From positions 57,209 to 121,208 of the forward strand of contig BSQZ01000081.1 of NCBI GenBank assembly GCA_033239005.1: 64,000 nt of DNA, read 5' to 3'. Positions within the stretch are counted from its first letter, which is position 1. Every line of letters begins with the position of its first letter. Below the pieces are notes generated by a model, which did no database searches, had not been told where the DNA came from, and worked only from the letters and a program-made list of their open reading frames with translations. Both the position numbers and the translations under genes were made by a program. Positions 21,901 through 33,799 of this stretch are shown here, one piece after another. This DNA comes from Lamellibrachia satsuma (taxonomy: Eukaryota; Annelida; Polychaeta; Sabellida; Siboglinidae).

Positions 21901-22998
21901 AACTAAAAGCCCATGGTATAGGTAATGATGTAATCAACTGGATAGAAAAGTGGCTTACACACAGAAGACAGAGAGAAATAGTAGATGGTGAGATTTCAAA
22001 CTGGAAATCTGTTTTGAGTGGGGTACTACTGGGATCAGTATTAGGCCATATACTGTTTTTAATATACAGTATATATATGTATATAAATGCTTGAAAGAAT
22101 ACAGAGAGCAACTAAAATTATTCCAGACGTGAGAGACCTTAAAAACAAGGTTGACACATATCTCAGGAGGACGAATTACACAAAGATTAAAAAATCTGTT
22201 CTCTCGATAAGCCAATGGCTTCCTTGCCCACTTGCCATCTGGGCCTTTGCTTTGGATGGCAATCTTGTTAAATCTAATAAAAAAACGTTTAACTACAACA
22301 CATATATGCAGGCAACTCTACACGGTTTGGAATTACAATTGGTGAAGGGTGTGTGTCAAAATACACTACTACTTTCGGCTGTCATTCAACTTTTTTAAAT
22401 CTTGTAACATAACCAAATAAATGAAAATTCATTAGTCTGGAATATTGTATAGTATTTCAACTACAATCTGTGGAGAAATGGTTAATTTATCTTTAAAACT
22501 TCTACTGAAACTTCTCAATTCAAGACAAGCATATAATATCCACCCCAGCTACCTTAAGTCAAGTAATTAAGTCTGTCTCTGTCAAGAACATACCTTCAAT
22601 GCTGCCTTCGAAGAGCCACTTTTCCAGGATATTAGATGCTTCTTTTCTAGTCTCTTTGACCGCCTTTCACCCCTGTTTTTCACTGCTCTCTCCTTTGTGG
22701 TGAACGTGACAGATTCCTGCTTCACATCAACTATTTCATCAACATGCATATCCAGTGAAGTACCATCATCATCTGCAATGACTTGAGTTACTGAATGGCC
22801 ACTGTGCAATGGTTCAGCTGCTGAATCTGACTTCTGTATGTTCACGATGAAGACACGGCCATCATCCAGCCGTACTCCAACCAGTGCATCGACAGTGAAA
22901 CAGCCTGAATGATTGAGACCTGTTTGGCAAATTCTAATGATGGTGTCAGACAACAGCTGTTTGAACAGTTTGTGTTCTTTCTGCATCGCTCCCATCAT
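15936..22998 (-). CDS. C2H2 zinc-finger protein with N-terminal domain shared with the neighbouring DUF3504 locus, two coding exons
   Basis: Exon A 22998-22594 (135 codons from ATGATG) ends TTGAAG/gtatgt, phase 0. Exon B 17621-15936 begins after tttctag/GGC in phase 0 and ends TGA, giving a 696-residue model. The exon B frame is open upstream of every ATG back to the acceptor, so a separate start inside exon B (Met codon at 17507) is less likely. Residues 1-55 form a domain with ...IIRICQTGL...VDALVGVRLD...VFIVNI, matching the exon at 28962. An acidic/Ser-rich linker follows, then seven C2H2 fingers at about 269-475 (for example CHVCGYSS, CDECGKRC, CEHCDRTF), an acidic run, a SSEATLTMP tandem repeat and a C-terminal tail. 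It is probably a nuclear DNA-binding regulator; the target is unknown. The join of A to B is inferred from phase and strand. Confidence 0.75.
16150..16320 (-). repeat. In-frame 27-bp repeat coding SSEATLTMP
   Basis: Six copies of a nine-residue motif (SSEATLTMP, SSEVTLTMP, ASEATLIMS and similar) lie C-terminal to the fingers of the zinc-finger protein. The unit is a multiple of three and stays in frame, so copy-number change is tolerated. On the opposite strand it opens a false 154-codon ORF. Confidence 0.85.
17875..19112. repeat. 30-bp minisatellite, about 41 copies, zinc-finger gene intron
   Basis: The unit is GAAGTGGAGCTGGATAAGCC ATACTCTCAG, almost perfectly homogenised, with variants GTGTAGC, GCGGGAT and ACTCACAG. 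Since 30 is a multiple of three, ORFs of up to 433 codons run through it on both strands. They are repeat artefacts: no flanking coding sequence, and it lies inside the modelled intron. Confidence 0.97.
19150..22275 (+). mobile_element. CR1-like non-LTR retrotransposon, copy 1, full-span but decayed
   Basis: ORF1 remnant at 19380-20105: an SGNH/GDSL-esterase-like protein with FADVV, GDS-like, LPGTKIEDVAEKAGHVMGGG, FVHVG.NNAEKD and, after a disrupted stretch at about 19680-19870, GFVDMWLNFVGR and RDGLHLTG. ORF2 at 20195-22080: an APE endonuclease (NARS, GDFNHGHIQW, GSSDHK) and the start of a reverse transcriptase (VDGIPPKLL, HGFLKTRSCLTHLL, YLDFQKA). Many frameshifts and stops are present. RT stops at a short TA tract at 22066, and the sequence jumps to the C-terminal LERIQRATKII, so the catalytic centre is deleted. 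It ends with the family's 3' tail at 22195-22275. It lies antisense to the zinc-finger gene in its intron. Confidence 0.85.
22276..22593. other. Intron remainder between LINE 3' end and zinc-finger exon A
   Basis: About 320 bp of AT-rich unique sequence; it contains the donor of exon A at 22593 (minus strand GTATGT). Nothing else recognised. Confidence 0.5.
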
Positions 22999-23425
22999 CC
23001 AGAGGTTGTTCAATTTGGTGTAGATCTTGTGTATGACTTATAAATGTCAACGAGGAGGCTGCAACACAAACCATAGCTTGTTACAGGTGTGTATGCTGGT
23101 GAGGGAAAACAAAGATTGTGTAGTGTCAGGCATGATAGCTCAAGACACTACTTACATGTTGCACATAGACATAGACGGGTCAGAGATGTTATGATCACGT
23201 CCATTTCAAGCTTATCAGAAAGCTGCTGCTTAAAAATACAAAATGAGCCACAACACAAGATAGCAAATCTCAAAATAGGTTTGGAATTGTCCAATATATA
23301 TGAGAAGCTTCTCAGAGTGACATAAATAAAAACAGATATATATGTGTGCAAATACAATAATTACATTAATTAAATTTTTAGCCGAACAATTATGTAGTGA
23401 CACAGTTTAGGTTGTGTAGTGACAC

Positions 23426-23776
23426 CAGGGTTGAAAAAAATCATTATTTTTTTTAATAACAAAAACGGATTTTTATTATTTAAATCGGATTTTTTATTTA
23501 TTTGATTTTTTTGATTCATTTGATTTTTTTTAATCTGGTATACACAATGTCATAAAATATTTGACTATACAGCTACACAAGTGTGTGCACTTTGTGCTTT
23601 TGTATTAAAAACAGACAAAACTTTGTTGATCTCGATGCTTGTAAACAATTATTTGTGTTAAATTCATATAAATCAGTGATTAAAAAAACAGGAAGTAAAA
23701 AAAAAATCATAAATCAATGATTTTTTTAATTTTTTTGGAGCGATTTAAATCAAATGATTTAAATCAAACAACCCTG
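23426..23776. mobile_element. hAT-type MITE, 351 bp, with 8-bp target-site duplication
   Basis: It begins CAGGGTTG and ends CAACCCTG, flanked on both sides by AGTGACAC (23418-23425 and 23777-23784). The inside is T/A-rich and self-complementary (AAATCATTATTTTTT ... AATGATTTTTTTAATT). 8-bp duplications and CAGGG termini are hAT features. It landed in the second copy of a local duplication (AGTGACACAGTTTAGGTTGT at about 23396 and again at 23777). Confidence 0.85.
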
Positions 23777-24277
23777 AGTGACACAGTTTAGGTTGTGCTG
23801 GGAGTGGTTTAAATGTGGGAAATAAGTAGTTATTTTGATTGCACAATATTCAAACATGACAAGTCAATGGATAAAGCACTACAGATGTCAACAAATTCAT
23901 AGATAACGTTTTCCAGAATCCAGGGAAGCATAACAATGACTATGGTCATCAATTAATGCAAACAAAAATCAGGTTTGTTCCTCCTGTTGTGTATGTAAAA
24001 TGGCTTGATAATTTGTACACTTTTTTTGGTGGATGTGGTTAAAGGAATGTAGGACAAAATCCCCCAGGACATAATCCCCCATCTAAATGGCAATTAGGAC
24101 AAAATCCTCCCCACCCAAATCATCATTCTCACACACATTGTCATACTTATTTCTTATCGTGTTTTTATAGTGTTATATAAAACTAAAAATAATTTTCATT
24201 GTTCAATTTATTAAGTATTGCCTTATAATTCTTGATTGGACCACAGTTAAGATAAGGAAACAAAAATCCAATAAACA

Positions 24278-25640
24278 GTGCACCTAATGAACCCAAAATC
24301 AGTTTGGATACAGGGAGAGCAATGGGAGAGAAGGAAGCTGAAAGCAGAAATTAACAGTACACAATCTGAAAGAATTAAATATCTCAAGAGACAGCAGTAC
24401 AAGGAAAAAGACAAGGATGCGAAAAGAATGGTTCGATCAGATAAAAGGGAAATGATCAACAACATGGCTAAAGCAGCAGAGAAAGCAGCACAAATGAACT
24501 ACACTGGAGAGCATATTACACACAGATTAAAAATGTTGGACTCTCGATAAGCCAATGGCTTCCTTGTCCACTTGCCACCTGGGCCTTTACCTTGGATGGC
24601 AGTCTTGTTAAATTTATTTTAATCAATTTCTTAGATTTCAAGAATGTGTTCGACAGTGTCGAAAGAACAAACAAACAAACAAATACCACAGTCTTAGTTG
24701 AAGTAATAAAAGAGATATACAGTGATGGAAATACATCAGAACGGCTCTCAGTAGAGACAGGAGTATGGCAGGGAGGTGTTAATGTTATGTCAGTATTTTG
24801 GTCATCGTTACCATTGACTGGCTCATGTAAAGTACCACAAAAGATTGTAAGAGAGACATCAGACCAGAGTTTACGTCATCACTAGAATACTTAGATTATG
24901 CGGATGACCTGGCATTGCTAGCAAGCAACCACCAAGACAGGAGAAGTCAAACAAGTTGAATCAGGCAGCAAAATACATTGGACTTAACATCAATGTAAAT
25001 AAGATCCAAATAATATGTATATACAACAAAAACAACAATCCAGTCAGGATAGATGAAGAGAATTTAGAAGATGTTGATCCTTTCACATACCTAGGTTTGG
25101 TGTTATCTAAATATGGCGGAACACAGAAGAACATGTCAAACAGTTATGCAGATCCACTAAGAATAGCTCCAAGACAAAACGTAAAATCTTCAATGTTGTA
25201 GCAGTGCCACTGTATGGAGCTGAACTGTGGAGATGACACGAGCAGGCAAAAAGAAATTTAACGTTTTTTAAAGAACATGACTACACAGAATTTTAGAGAT
25301 ACACTGGCCAATGAAAATATATAATGAAGACCCATACCACCGCACTTGTATGTCACCAATCTCAGAAGAAATCAAGATCAACTGATTGAGATGGATTGGC
25401 CGCACTCTTAGAAGAGATGGAAATAACTGCACAAAATAGTTCTAACCTGGGCTCTGAGGGTAAAAGGAAGAGAGGAAGACTAAAATCAACAGGGAGAAGG
25501 ACTGTGGAAGTAGAGAGAAAACAACTTGGATGGAATTCTTGGAAGATGGCAGAGAATGCAGCTAGAGATCGCATGAAATGGTAGAAGTTATTAAATGGCA
25601 TTATGTACCAACTAGAGTGTGAAGAGGATAAGTAAGTAGT
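24278..25640 (+). mobile_element. Non-LTR retrotransposon fragment with YADDL reverse transcriptase, decayed
   Basis: Pre-RT linker QYKEKDKDAKRMVRSDKR, RT pieces FLDFKNVFDSVER and VETGVWQGG, the catalytic block DYADDLALLAS near 24890, then LNQAAKYIGLNINVNK, FTYLGLVLSK and a C-terminal WIGRTLRRDG ... KRKRGRLKSTGRR tail. Several frameshifts and stops. The CR1-like 3' tail at 24525-24610 sits between the linker and RT parts, so it inserted into this element. The same family recurs on the minus strand at 51443-51960 and 62222-62370. Confidence 0.8.
24525..24610 (+). mobile_element. Solo 3' tail of CR1-like LINE
   Basis: It carries GGACTCTCGATAAGCCAATG and CTTGTCCACTTGCCACCTGG, the tail shared by the three longer CR1-like copies here. 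It is nested in the YADDL-type LINE fragment. Confidence 0.8.
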
Positions 25641-25761
25641 AACCAAAATCAGCATAACCAGAATTCACCATAACCAAGTTACCCTCCTGGCTCCATATTC
25701 TGTCTAGGTGGCTTCAGAAGCCGTGGAAGTAAATTTGAGGCTACTGCTTTGTCCACAGAAG

Positions 25762-25897
<136 letters not shown>

Positions 25898-26379
25898 CTA
25901 CACAAATGTAACAATCTGTGTAGCATCTCTGAGTTATCGACGTGGTGGTCATAAAGAATAACAAAGGTGGAAATAAAAGTTGTGCTATGATGGGTACATT
26001 TATAAAAAAATTCAGTTCTAAGAACTGCATTCGGTGGGAGTATGATGATATCTAACCAAATATTGACAAGTACAAATAAAAGTTATTACTTATATTGCAT
26101 GTTTTATTTTTTAGTTATGTGAGGAGGGGTGATTCTGTCCTAGTTGCCAATTAGGTAGGGAGATTAAGTCTGGGGGGATTGGGTCTAGAGGGATTATGTC
26201 CAAGGTGATTTTGTCCGTATACCTGGTTGAAAACTGGTACAAGAGGACAACAACAAGACACCAGTCGAACTGTAACAAATGTTTTAACCCACTAGCAACA
26301 AAAATATTCTAAACGTTTCTCATCTAATCATTTATTGTTGATTTTGTGTTGCAATAAAGTATGCTGTATCAGTGAGTGT

Positions 26380-26520
26380 ATAATGTTGGACTCTCGATAA
26401 GCCAATGGCTGCCTTGTCCACTTCACTTGCCATCTGGGCCTTTGCCTTGGATGGCAATCTTGTTAAATCTCGTATGCCACAAATCTGGGCCTTTGCCTTG
26501 GATGGCTATATCTTGAGAAA
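26380..26520 (+). mobile_element. Solo 3' tail of CR1-like LINE with a partial duplication
   Basis: CTCTCGATAAGCCAATGGCT through CTTGTTAAATC matches the family tail; CTGGGCCTTTGCCTTGGATG is then repeated once at about 26486. Confidence 0.8.
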
Positions 26521-28924
26521 ACAGTGAGTGCCAGGTTATGTCAACAACACTGACTGTCAACATTGACAACACAGTTGAGCACTCACTGTTAGTGTTACTG
26601 ACAACGTTGACACTGTCCCGTGATAGTGATACCAGGATAGTGCACGCATTGCAACGTGTACATTTAGCCAACACCTAATGTGAATGAAAGTTATAGAACA
26701 ATCGTGGCACCATATAGACTTGTGACGCTATACTTTGTACAGATGTGAGGTTTTAATCACTTTCTAAATGAACATCGCTCCGTTTTCGGCATCACAGGAA
26801 AGCTGATAAAACGGTAAAACACTGCAGACGAATCGAGATGCATCAAGCTCAAATTTACCCGATAGAACGGCTTCATTAATAATAAAATTATATATATAAA
26901 TATTATGTATAACTTATAAAACTACGATTTCTACACATATAAAATGTCTTAATCACATATAAAATAGTAAGTAAATATTTCTGTTGAATTTCAGACGTTT
27001 CGTGTTTATACCTGTACGCGATGCTCGGGGCGTTGACGTTGACATGACGTGACATGTCTCGTGTCGACGTCACTAAGAAGTGGCGTATCATTGTTTGCAT
27101 TTAGAGTGTCAACGACATGCGAAGTTTTACTCTAACCGACAGTAACGTAATTACTACAACTAAACTGGAACAGTAAGTATCATGTGGCGATGCTGCAATG
27201 AGTATGTATGTATTTTACTCTCGCTAAGTACGAATCCAAAAGCCCATTCGCAAAGTAGGTCACGTCGCTATTTATATCCGACAACGTCGACTCGACGCGT
27301 CGTTTAATGACATACAATGCTAGCATTACAGCAAACTGACTTTGCAGCAGCATGATTCGATGTTGTCATTCTTTGCGCATGTTATAATATGACAGTTCAT
27401 TGCAACTTCAACAAACTCATGCTCAGTTATCAACAATATTTATGTATAATTAATTACACGTTTTGATTATGCCGTGTCAGTGATGTCAAATTGACACTGA
27501 CAATATGGCGGCGTGTAGCAATCTTACCTGTCGGTCGGGTGTGTAGCTGTATATTACAAATAACCACAAAAACACTCATCTAAATGCCAAAATGTAGTTT
27601 GCAATAATTTAGTCAGTCAGTACGTGAATCAATTCATGAGTACTTTATTTCAAACTCCCCATACACGAATAACTGTCTATAATAGACCTACACTAAGTTT
27701 AAGATACATGTGCCGCCGGTTAAGTTAAAGAATTAGGAGATTATCCTGCTGGTGCTGGATATGAAATAAAGGAAGGATTGCAGGAATTTGCACTACACCG
27801 GTATAGTAGAAATTACAGTACGGTTTGAAACCTTCAAGTTTAAAAAGAATAAAAGCAGGAGATATGACAACATAGGCAAATAAGAGGGAGATCTTCTTCC
27901 CAATGGCAATGCAGGAGGCTTCGCATATCTCGGCACAACTGGAATTACAGGTGTATTGTAAATGCAGATACTATTTATGGCATATGACCTGTCTCTTTCT
28001 GTTCGATAATCTTTCCTATAAAATGTAGTATTTCACAATTAAAATGCAGTCAGCAGTTGACCCATCTTAAATGAACAGACTTGGCCCTGTACAGATCATC
28101 TTTTTACATTCAGTCACTAAATGATATGCCAGATAATCTGATTGTTCCAGCTGGCAAGTACAAAATGAGAGATATGCTGTGCAGTAGCATATTAACACTA
28201 TATCTTCCACTACAAAATAATAATATACACTGGCATACAAAAATATTTAATTGTTTAAGTTCTATACTTGAGGCTTGATAGCACACTTGAATTAATGTCA
28301 TTCACACAATTGTAACCTTGCAAAATGCGTATTCTCATTTCATTTCTCGGTACATTTGCAACAAAGTTGAAAATATCTTGACATCCAAATTTACTAAGTC
28401 ACCAACTGTTGTTGAGAATTGATTACACATTTGTTTTTTATTTTGTTTTTGCAACAAATATGCATTAATATAATTATTTATTCATGTTACCGTTAATTAT
28501 ATATTACCAGATTGCAAAGATAGCACCTGCCACACCTGGCCATACGCTAAACATGGCGAAACTGTTGTCCGTCATTGCTTACATATTTTGCTCTTTGATT
28601 GCTTAGATCAGTATTTATTTTATTATATTTTAGGCAAATTTATATAATTTTTAGCAAACATTCTAACTAAAACAATCATTCAAGTTTGATTTGAAGTTGA
28701 ATATTCTGAAGAAAAGAAGTCATAGTCAAAATTCAAAACTTTAAAGTGACAATAATAATAATTTTAAAGTGATAATAATAATAATAAAACGATAATAATA
28801 ATAGTTGATTGTCAGATGTACTTTTTGACAGTGCTAGAAATCTTGCTCTACCAGTGCAGCATGCAGCAGTCTGTCGCTTGTTATCATAAAATATTGGTAA
28901 ATACAATGTTTTGTCTGTTTTCAG
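26521..28924. other. Intergenic region between the divergent zinc-finger and constant-exon genes
   Basis: It contains a CpG-richer segment at about 27000-27320 and ACAATATGGCGGCG near 27501, which resembles a YY1-type core promoter element (AAnATGGCGGC). Both flanking genes have acceptors just upstream of their first coding exons (28924 plus, 23059 minus), so non-coding first exons are expected, probably within or near this stretch. No coding sequence seen. Confidence 0.4.
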
Positions 28925-29858
28925 CTTCGATAAGTGATTTGTGAAGAGAACAATCAAGACGATGAAGCCAGACTTTCAACGCATCCAGAGTCTCCTGCGT
29001 GAGGCAGTAACCATGCTGTGTAAGAACAGTCTGCCATACAAGAGCGAACTGTGTGTCGAAGGCCTTCTAGGCATCACACTAGACAGAGAAGACATCTTCC
29101 TGGTGAACATCAAAGAGATCCTGAAGTCGCATGAGTTCATCACATCAGTGGATGACAGTGATGACAGTAAACTAGTCATAGGAGAGAGGTCCTTGAGTCC
29201 AGTGAATTCTCAGGAGGAACCAGACAATGAAGACTCTAGCGTTGACTGTTCCACTGTGTCCACCCGTGCTGTCGTCCCAATATTCAAGCCGCCCAATAAA
29301 GTGCAGCGTTCCCACAAGAGGGCAGTTTCAAACAGTAGTGAACTTTCACGCCATTGGTTTGCGTCAGTGGATCAGCAGACGTCCGGGGACTCCCGTCTCA
29401 GTGAGTGGGAGGAGGGGGTCCATACACTGCCACACACAACTCCCCCCACACAACACCCCCCACACAACAAGCGGCGCCACCTAGAATCTAGTCATCAGTT
29501 TAACTCGCATGAGACAGCCATTGATGTTGATAGTCTGTCAGTGATGGAAGTCAAGAAAGAAGCACTGGATGAGAACGTACCTTCAGCATCAATGACAAAC
29601 TACCGTCTTCAACACACGGGTGACAATCTGAGCAACTTGAACGAACTCACAAACTTTGCTGCTGTCCACATGAGTCAGGGGGAGACAGAGGCCAAGCACG
29701 TACTGCCTGTGTCGCTGCCATCTATAGCGGGACTCACTAGCTCCTCCTGGCACATGGGGGCTGGTGACATCTTATCAACCTCCATGCCGTCTTTACCAAA
29801 CTTGTCGTCTGACATGGTTTCCGCTGGATTGCCGTCTAGTCACTTCAATAACTCAGTG
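28925..29858 (+). CDS. Constant N-terminal exon of a multi-C-terminus locus
   Basis: The exon follows tctgttttcag at 28924; the first ATG is at 28962 and the exon ends CAGTG/gtatgt at 29858, giving 299 codons and phase 0. Residues 1-55 carry ...LLREAVTMLCKNSLPY...CVEGLLGITLD...IFLVNIKE, the same domain as the first exon of the divergent zinc-finger gene. The rest is Ser/Pro/Asp-rich and looks disordered, with a His/Pro-rich part (TPPTQHPPHN) in the middle. The donor is in phase 0 and so is every downstream acceptor found (32373, 35242, 37919, 41987), so it can join any of them in frame. I do not know a named domain for this N-terminus; a self-association or cofactor role is a guess by analogy with BTB-containing loci. 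Confidence 0.75.
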
Positions 29859-32372
29859 GTATGTGTACATTTGTTACGTACTTATTAGTGGCATTGCATG
29901 CTAAGTCTAACCAAAACAACACTAACTCTTCACTATTCTTAGTTTTAAGCGACTAACCCTTTTTGTTCATTCCAGCTGAAATAGTGTGTCATTGTTTCAC
30001 AAAGTTGTTGTCATTCTTTAAAGGTGGCTTGTGTGTATAATCTTCCTCTTAACTGTTTTAAATATGAAGCCAGAAATACAACTTGATATGTACAATATGC
30101 CCTCTGTATATTTTTTTATATGTGTGTCCATATATGTATTTGTTTCAATGGAATTTTGTAGTTTGTTGACATTTTGGCTTTGAATTCCATTATGTGCATA
30201 TTGATTTTGGTACATAATATGTTAATTATATGATACATTCCAACTGTCAATCAAACTAGTGGCAAGTGATAGTCAAATTAAATAGTTTGGATGGCATTCT
30301 GTGGTTTGAACCCACCCAGGACATCCTTGGGCAAGGGACAATCCATTGAGTAATGGTTCCACTAACCTACACATGTACACAGAAGATATTGTGGATTGTT
30401 TGACAAGTTTTCTATCTCTCAAACTATTTGGCCCACCAAGTTCAAATTTCATAATTTATTTGATTGACAAACAGTTGTTTTTGTCACAAGGAGTCCGAGT
30501 GCAGGCAACACACAGACCTGTCTATAACAAGACCCATCTGGCATTACAATTTACACATTTAAGAGTATCTAACAAACAGTGGCAAATCCATGGATTGTTA
30601 AATGAAATTATAATATTATTATAATTTTGTAGAGCATATGGAGAAAATCAGTAGATTTAATATTTGAATTGTTGCAGCATATATATTTCTAGTGATTGTA
30701 ATGAACAGTTGCTGACCATTTGCATAACAACACCTGTTTTTAAGCTGAATATGCTAATATTTATAATTAATGATCAACCTAGAGATTGTTTTAATGCATA
30801 ACAGTTACGTCTAATTCATGCAAGAGTTAAACTATTTTAAGAGCTCTTAATGTGTTGTGAACATAGAACAAATGTTCAGCATGTTTACTCAAACTTCAAA
30901 AGAAACACTAAAATAACTGCTTGTGGGAAAACTAATATTGTGCTCTCACACCAGCGCTACATACAGACTACCAATCCGATGAACTAATATTGTGCTCTCA
31001 CACCAGCGCTACATACAGACTACTAATCCAATGAACTAATATTGTGCTCTCACACCAGCGCTACATACAGACTACCAATCCAATGAACTAATATTGTGCT
31101 CTCACACCAGCTCTGCATACAGACTACAAATCCGATGAACTAGTTTACATGTTTTTGTGATCTTTCTCATCACTGAGACCCAAACAGAGGATGGGTGACT
31201 TTCTCACATTCCCCGTATAATTGTGTAGGGACTGTAGCCCACAGAACTATGCTGTAGCCATAGAAAGCAGGTGTCAGAATGAATTTATATTCACAAGTTT
31301 GATGTCTGTCAAATCTGCATCCATTCCACAAAGAATTAAATAAGATGTTCACTTCATGTAAATCATTTTCCAAATAGTATAATATTAATGATTAACTCGT
31401 TTCTTTATTGAGAAGTGTATACATCTTATTGTGTTGGGAATGCCATGTTATTGGTCATATGCAGTTACCATTAGTTGTAAAGTCAACATTAACAAATACT
31501 ATTATAAAGGAAACCTCCTCCAGTTTAACATTCGCCTTATCTTGGTACAAGGATTAACATTAGTCCTTGCTTTTGCAGAGACCCGGCACTTCGTTAGATT
31601 GATGGGCTGAGTGTGTCCTGGACGGGAAAGAATTTTGATATTCATACCAATCCAAATTCTTGCCCTTCCATGACAGACTCAACCCATCAATATGAAGGGG
31701 AGCCGACGGGGTTCTGCATTAGTCCTTGCTTGGTAAACAATAAGTATCTGTCTGTATTACACTGAGCATTTCCAATTAACCAATGGCCTTTCATTGGGAA
31801 TTTTCAAATATTTATTTTCAAATAGGGGATATTTATTTTCAAATTGGGAACTTTCAAATATTTATTATAACAATAGTGCTGAAAGATGTTCGTTTTTCAA
31901 GAAGTATCCGGAGTCGTTTTTCCTAACAAACGCGTAAGACTGCTTGACTTTAATCAAGGCAGCGTTGATTCGTAGATGTGAGTGAGATCGCAAGTGAAGT
32001 GAGGCGTGAATGGATGCAGGTATGTCAATCTGATGCCGCTCTCTCCAAGCTACAGTTACAATAGCAAAGTACAAAGACAGTGCTAAAATCACCCATCCTC
32101 ATAAAAGGACATTAAATATCATACGTTCTGTTCTGCATTATTTGACGTATGTCTTGTCTACATAGATTAGTTTTGCTCTGAAGGCCATTGCCATCAATAA
32201 CGGACACTGCCATCAATAACGGACACTGCCATCAATAACGGACACTGCTGCTAAATGCACAACGCGCTCATTACATTGTGACACTACACATTTTTTTGCG
32301 GTCTCCAATTTAACACATATTTAAAGTTGAAGGACTGTCTTCATATTACTATTATGACCCTGTTTGTTGCAG

Positions 32373-33383
32373 CAACAAGACCCAACGATCCAGTGGCTGT
32401 CCGTGCCCAGCAGTAACTCCAACGAGTCAACGGTGTCGCGAGGCTGGGACAATGACACAGTGACGACAGTGGATAACAGTGAGACAATGGACAACCCCGA
32501 AGCTGTTGCTGCCTGGGCCGTGTCCACCCTTAGACAGTGGGCAAAGGATGCGAACATCGACTCGGAGAAACTGGGCGACGTTGACCAGCTGGAACTTCTC
32601 ACGGCTGGCCAACTGACGACCTTGCTTTCAAAGTTCATCGTCGAGGTCAGACAGCCAGACGGCGCCACCTACACCCCAAGCAAACTCTTTCTGCTCATCG
32701 CCGGGGTCCAGTCGTACCTGACGCTGAGGCGCGGAGACGAAGGCGTGCTGCTGAGTCCGGAGCCGTTCAGCGTCGTACGTCGTCTCGTCGACTCTCAGGT
32801 GCGACCGGCCTTCACTGCCACCCTGCGACCGCGGCGGCCCGGTCCGGCGTCGCTGACCCCGGATCAGGAGGACCTGCTGTGGCGATGTGGGGCCTTGGGC
32901 GACTACAGCGGCACCGTACTGCTGCACACACTCGTCTACCTCAACTCGCGTAACTTTCTCATCGGTTGCGGCCATCACCACCGGCGACTGCGCTACGCCA
33001 ACCCACAGATCACACTCCACGAGCCGACCACGGGCCCCGCCTACCTGCAGTACACGGCCGACGGACAGGGCGCCGGCCGCACCAAGGTCGTTTACGCCGA
33101 CCCGGCCTGTCCCAGTCGCTGTCACGTCAACATCTACAGGAAGTACGTCGAGAAGTGTCCTCACGAGGGTCGCGATCCTCTTGCTTTCTACGTGGCCCCT
33201 AAGCGTGTACGCGACGCTATCGTCTGGTTCAGTCTGGCGCCGGTCGGCCACAATGGACTGCAGGTGATCGTGCCCGACCTGTTTAAGCGCGCCCAATGTG
33301 AGGAGGCGGTCATGGCGGCCGGAATGAAACTCTGCCCGAACACATCGCAGTCGCCAAGTACGGCGTCTATGACGGACTCATAG
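32373..33383 (+). CDS. Alternative 3' exon 1: DUF3504 (Crypton recombinase-derived) domain
   Basis: The exon begins after tttgttgcag, phase 0, and codes 336 residues to a TAG stop. The DUF3504 signature runs from WAVSTLRQWAKD, through LLSKFIVEVRQPDGATYTPS and GVQSYL, to WRCGALGDYSG and WFSLAPVGHNGLQVIVPDL, in the same order as in KIAA1958, QRICH1 and ZMYM proteins. That family descends from the tyrosine recombinase of Crypton transposons and is generally not catalytic; I see no full R-H-x-x-R...Y set here. The exon is GC-rich compared with the flanking introns. Joined to 28962-29858 it gives a 635-residue protein. An AATAAA at 33697-33702 follows 314 bases after the stop. Confidence 0.85.
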   Translation, partial: QQDPTIQWLSVPSSNSNESTVSRGWDNDTVTTVDNSETMDNPEAVAAWAVSTLRQWAKDANIDSEKLGDVDQLELLTAGQLTTLLSKFIVEVRQPDGATYTPSKLFLLIAGVQSYLTLRRGDEGVLLSPEPFSVVRRLVDSQVRPAFTATLRPRRPGPASLTPDQEDLLWRCGALGDYSGTVLLHTLVYLNSRNFLIGCGHHHRRLRYANPQITLHEPTTGPAYLQYTADGQGAGRTKVVYADPACPSRCHVNIYRKYVEKCPHEGRDPLAFYVAPKRVRDAIVWFSLAPVGHNGLQVIVPDLFKRAQCEEAVMAAGMKLCPNTSQSPSTASMTDS

Positions 33384-33696
33384 CAACAGTAATGATGGTC
33401 GTTGTCTGAGTTTCTTTTTCCTTGTCTTGTATAGAATACTTGCTAACACTCATAAGCAACCAAACGGTCAGGATTGTGTGCAGCGTCTCTTTTACTTACT
33501 TGAATTTCTGTAACTAATTTGTTTAACAAGAGCAAAGTAGTGGTTGTACTTGGCATATCATGAAAGTACTGTCTGTTAGTCGATAAGCATTTTGAATTTA
33601 CTTTATATAAAGTTATACATGGACAATTGTATTGTATCATACGTCAACCCAAACATGTTTCCTGCTGTCATATTTTACAATGTACTGTATTTACAT

Positions 33697-33702
33697 AATA
33701 AA
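33697..33702 (+). terminator. Poly(A) signal for the DUF3504 terminal exon
   Basis: Canonical AATAAA downstream of the stop at 33383; it supports this exon being a 3' terminal exon. Confidence 0.55.
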
Positions 33703-33799
33703 CAGGATATTTCCTCTATCAAACATAATATAGAATTATGAATGTGATTATACATTTGTTGTTGCTCAGAAGTCCGGGGTGAGACTGACATCGACATCG

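Noticed and set aside
30290..30360. tRNA-like B box GGTTCAAACC on the minus strand
   Set aside because: No complete cloverleaf; at most a decayed SINE head.
32628..33296. 222-codon minus-strand ORF
   Set aside because: Antisense shadow of the GC-rich DUF3504 exon, whose plus-strand frame matches a known family.
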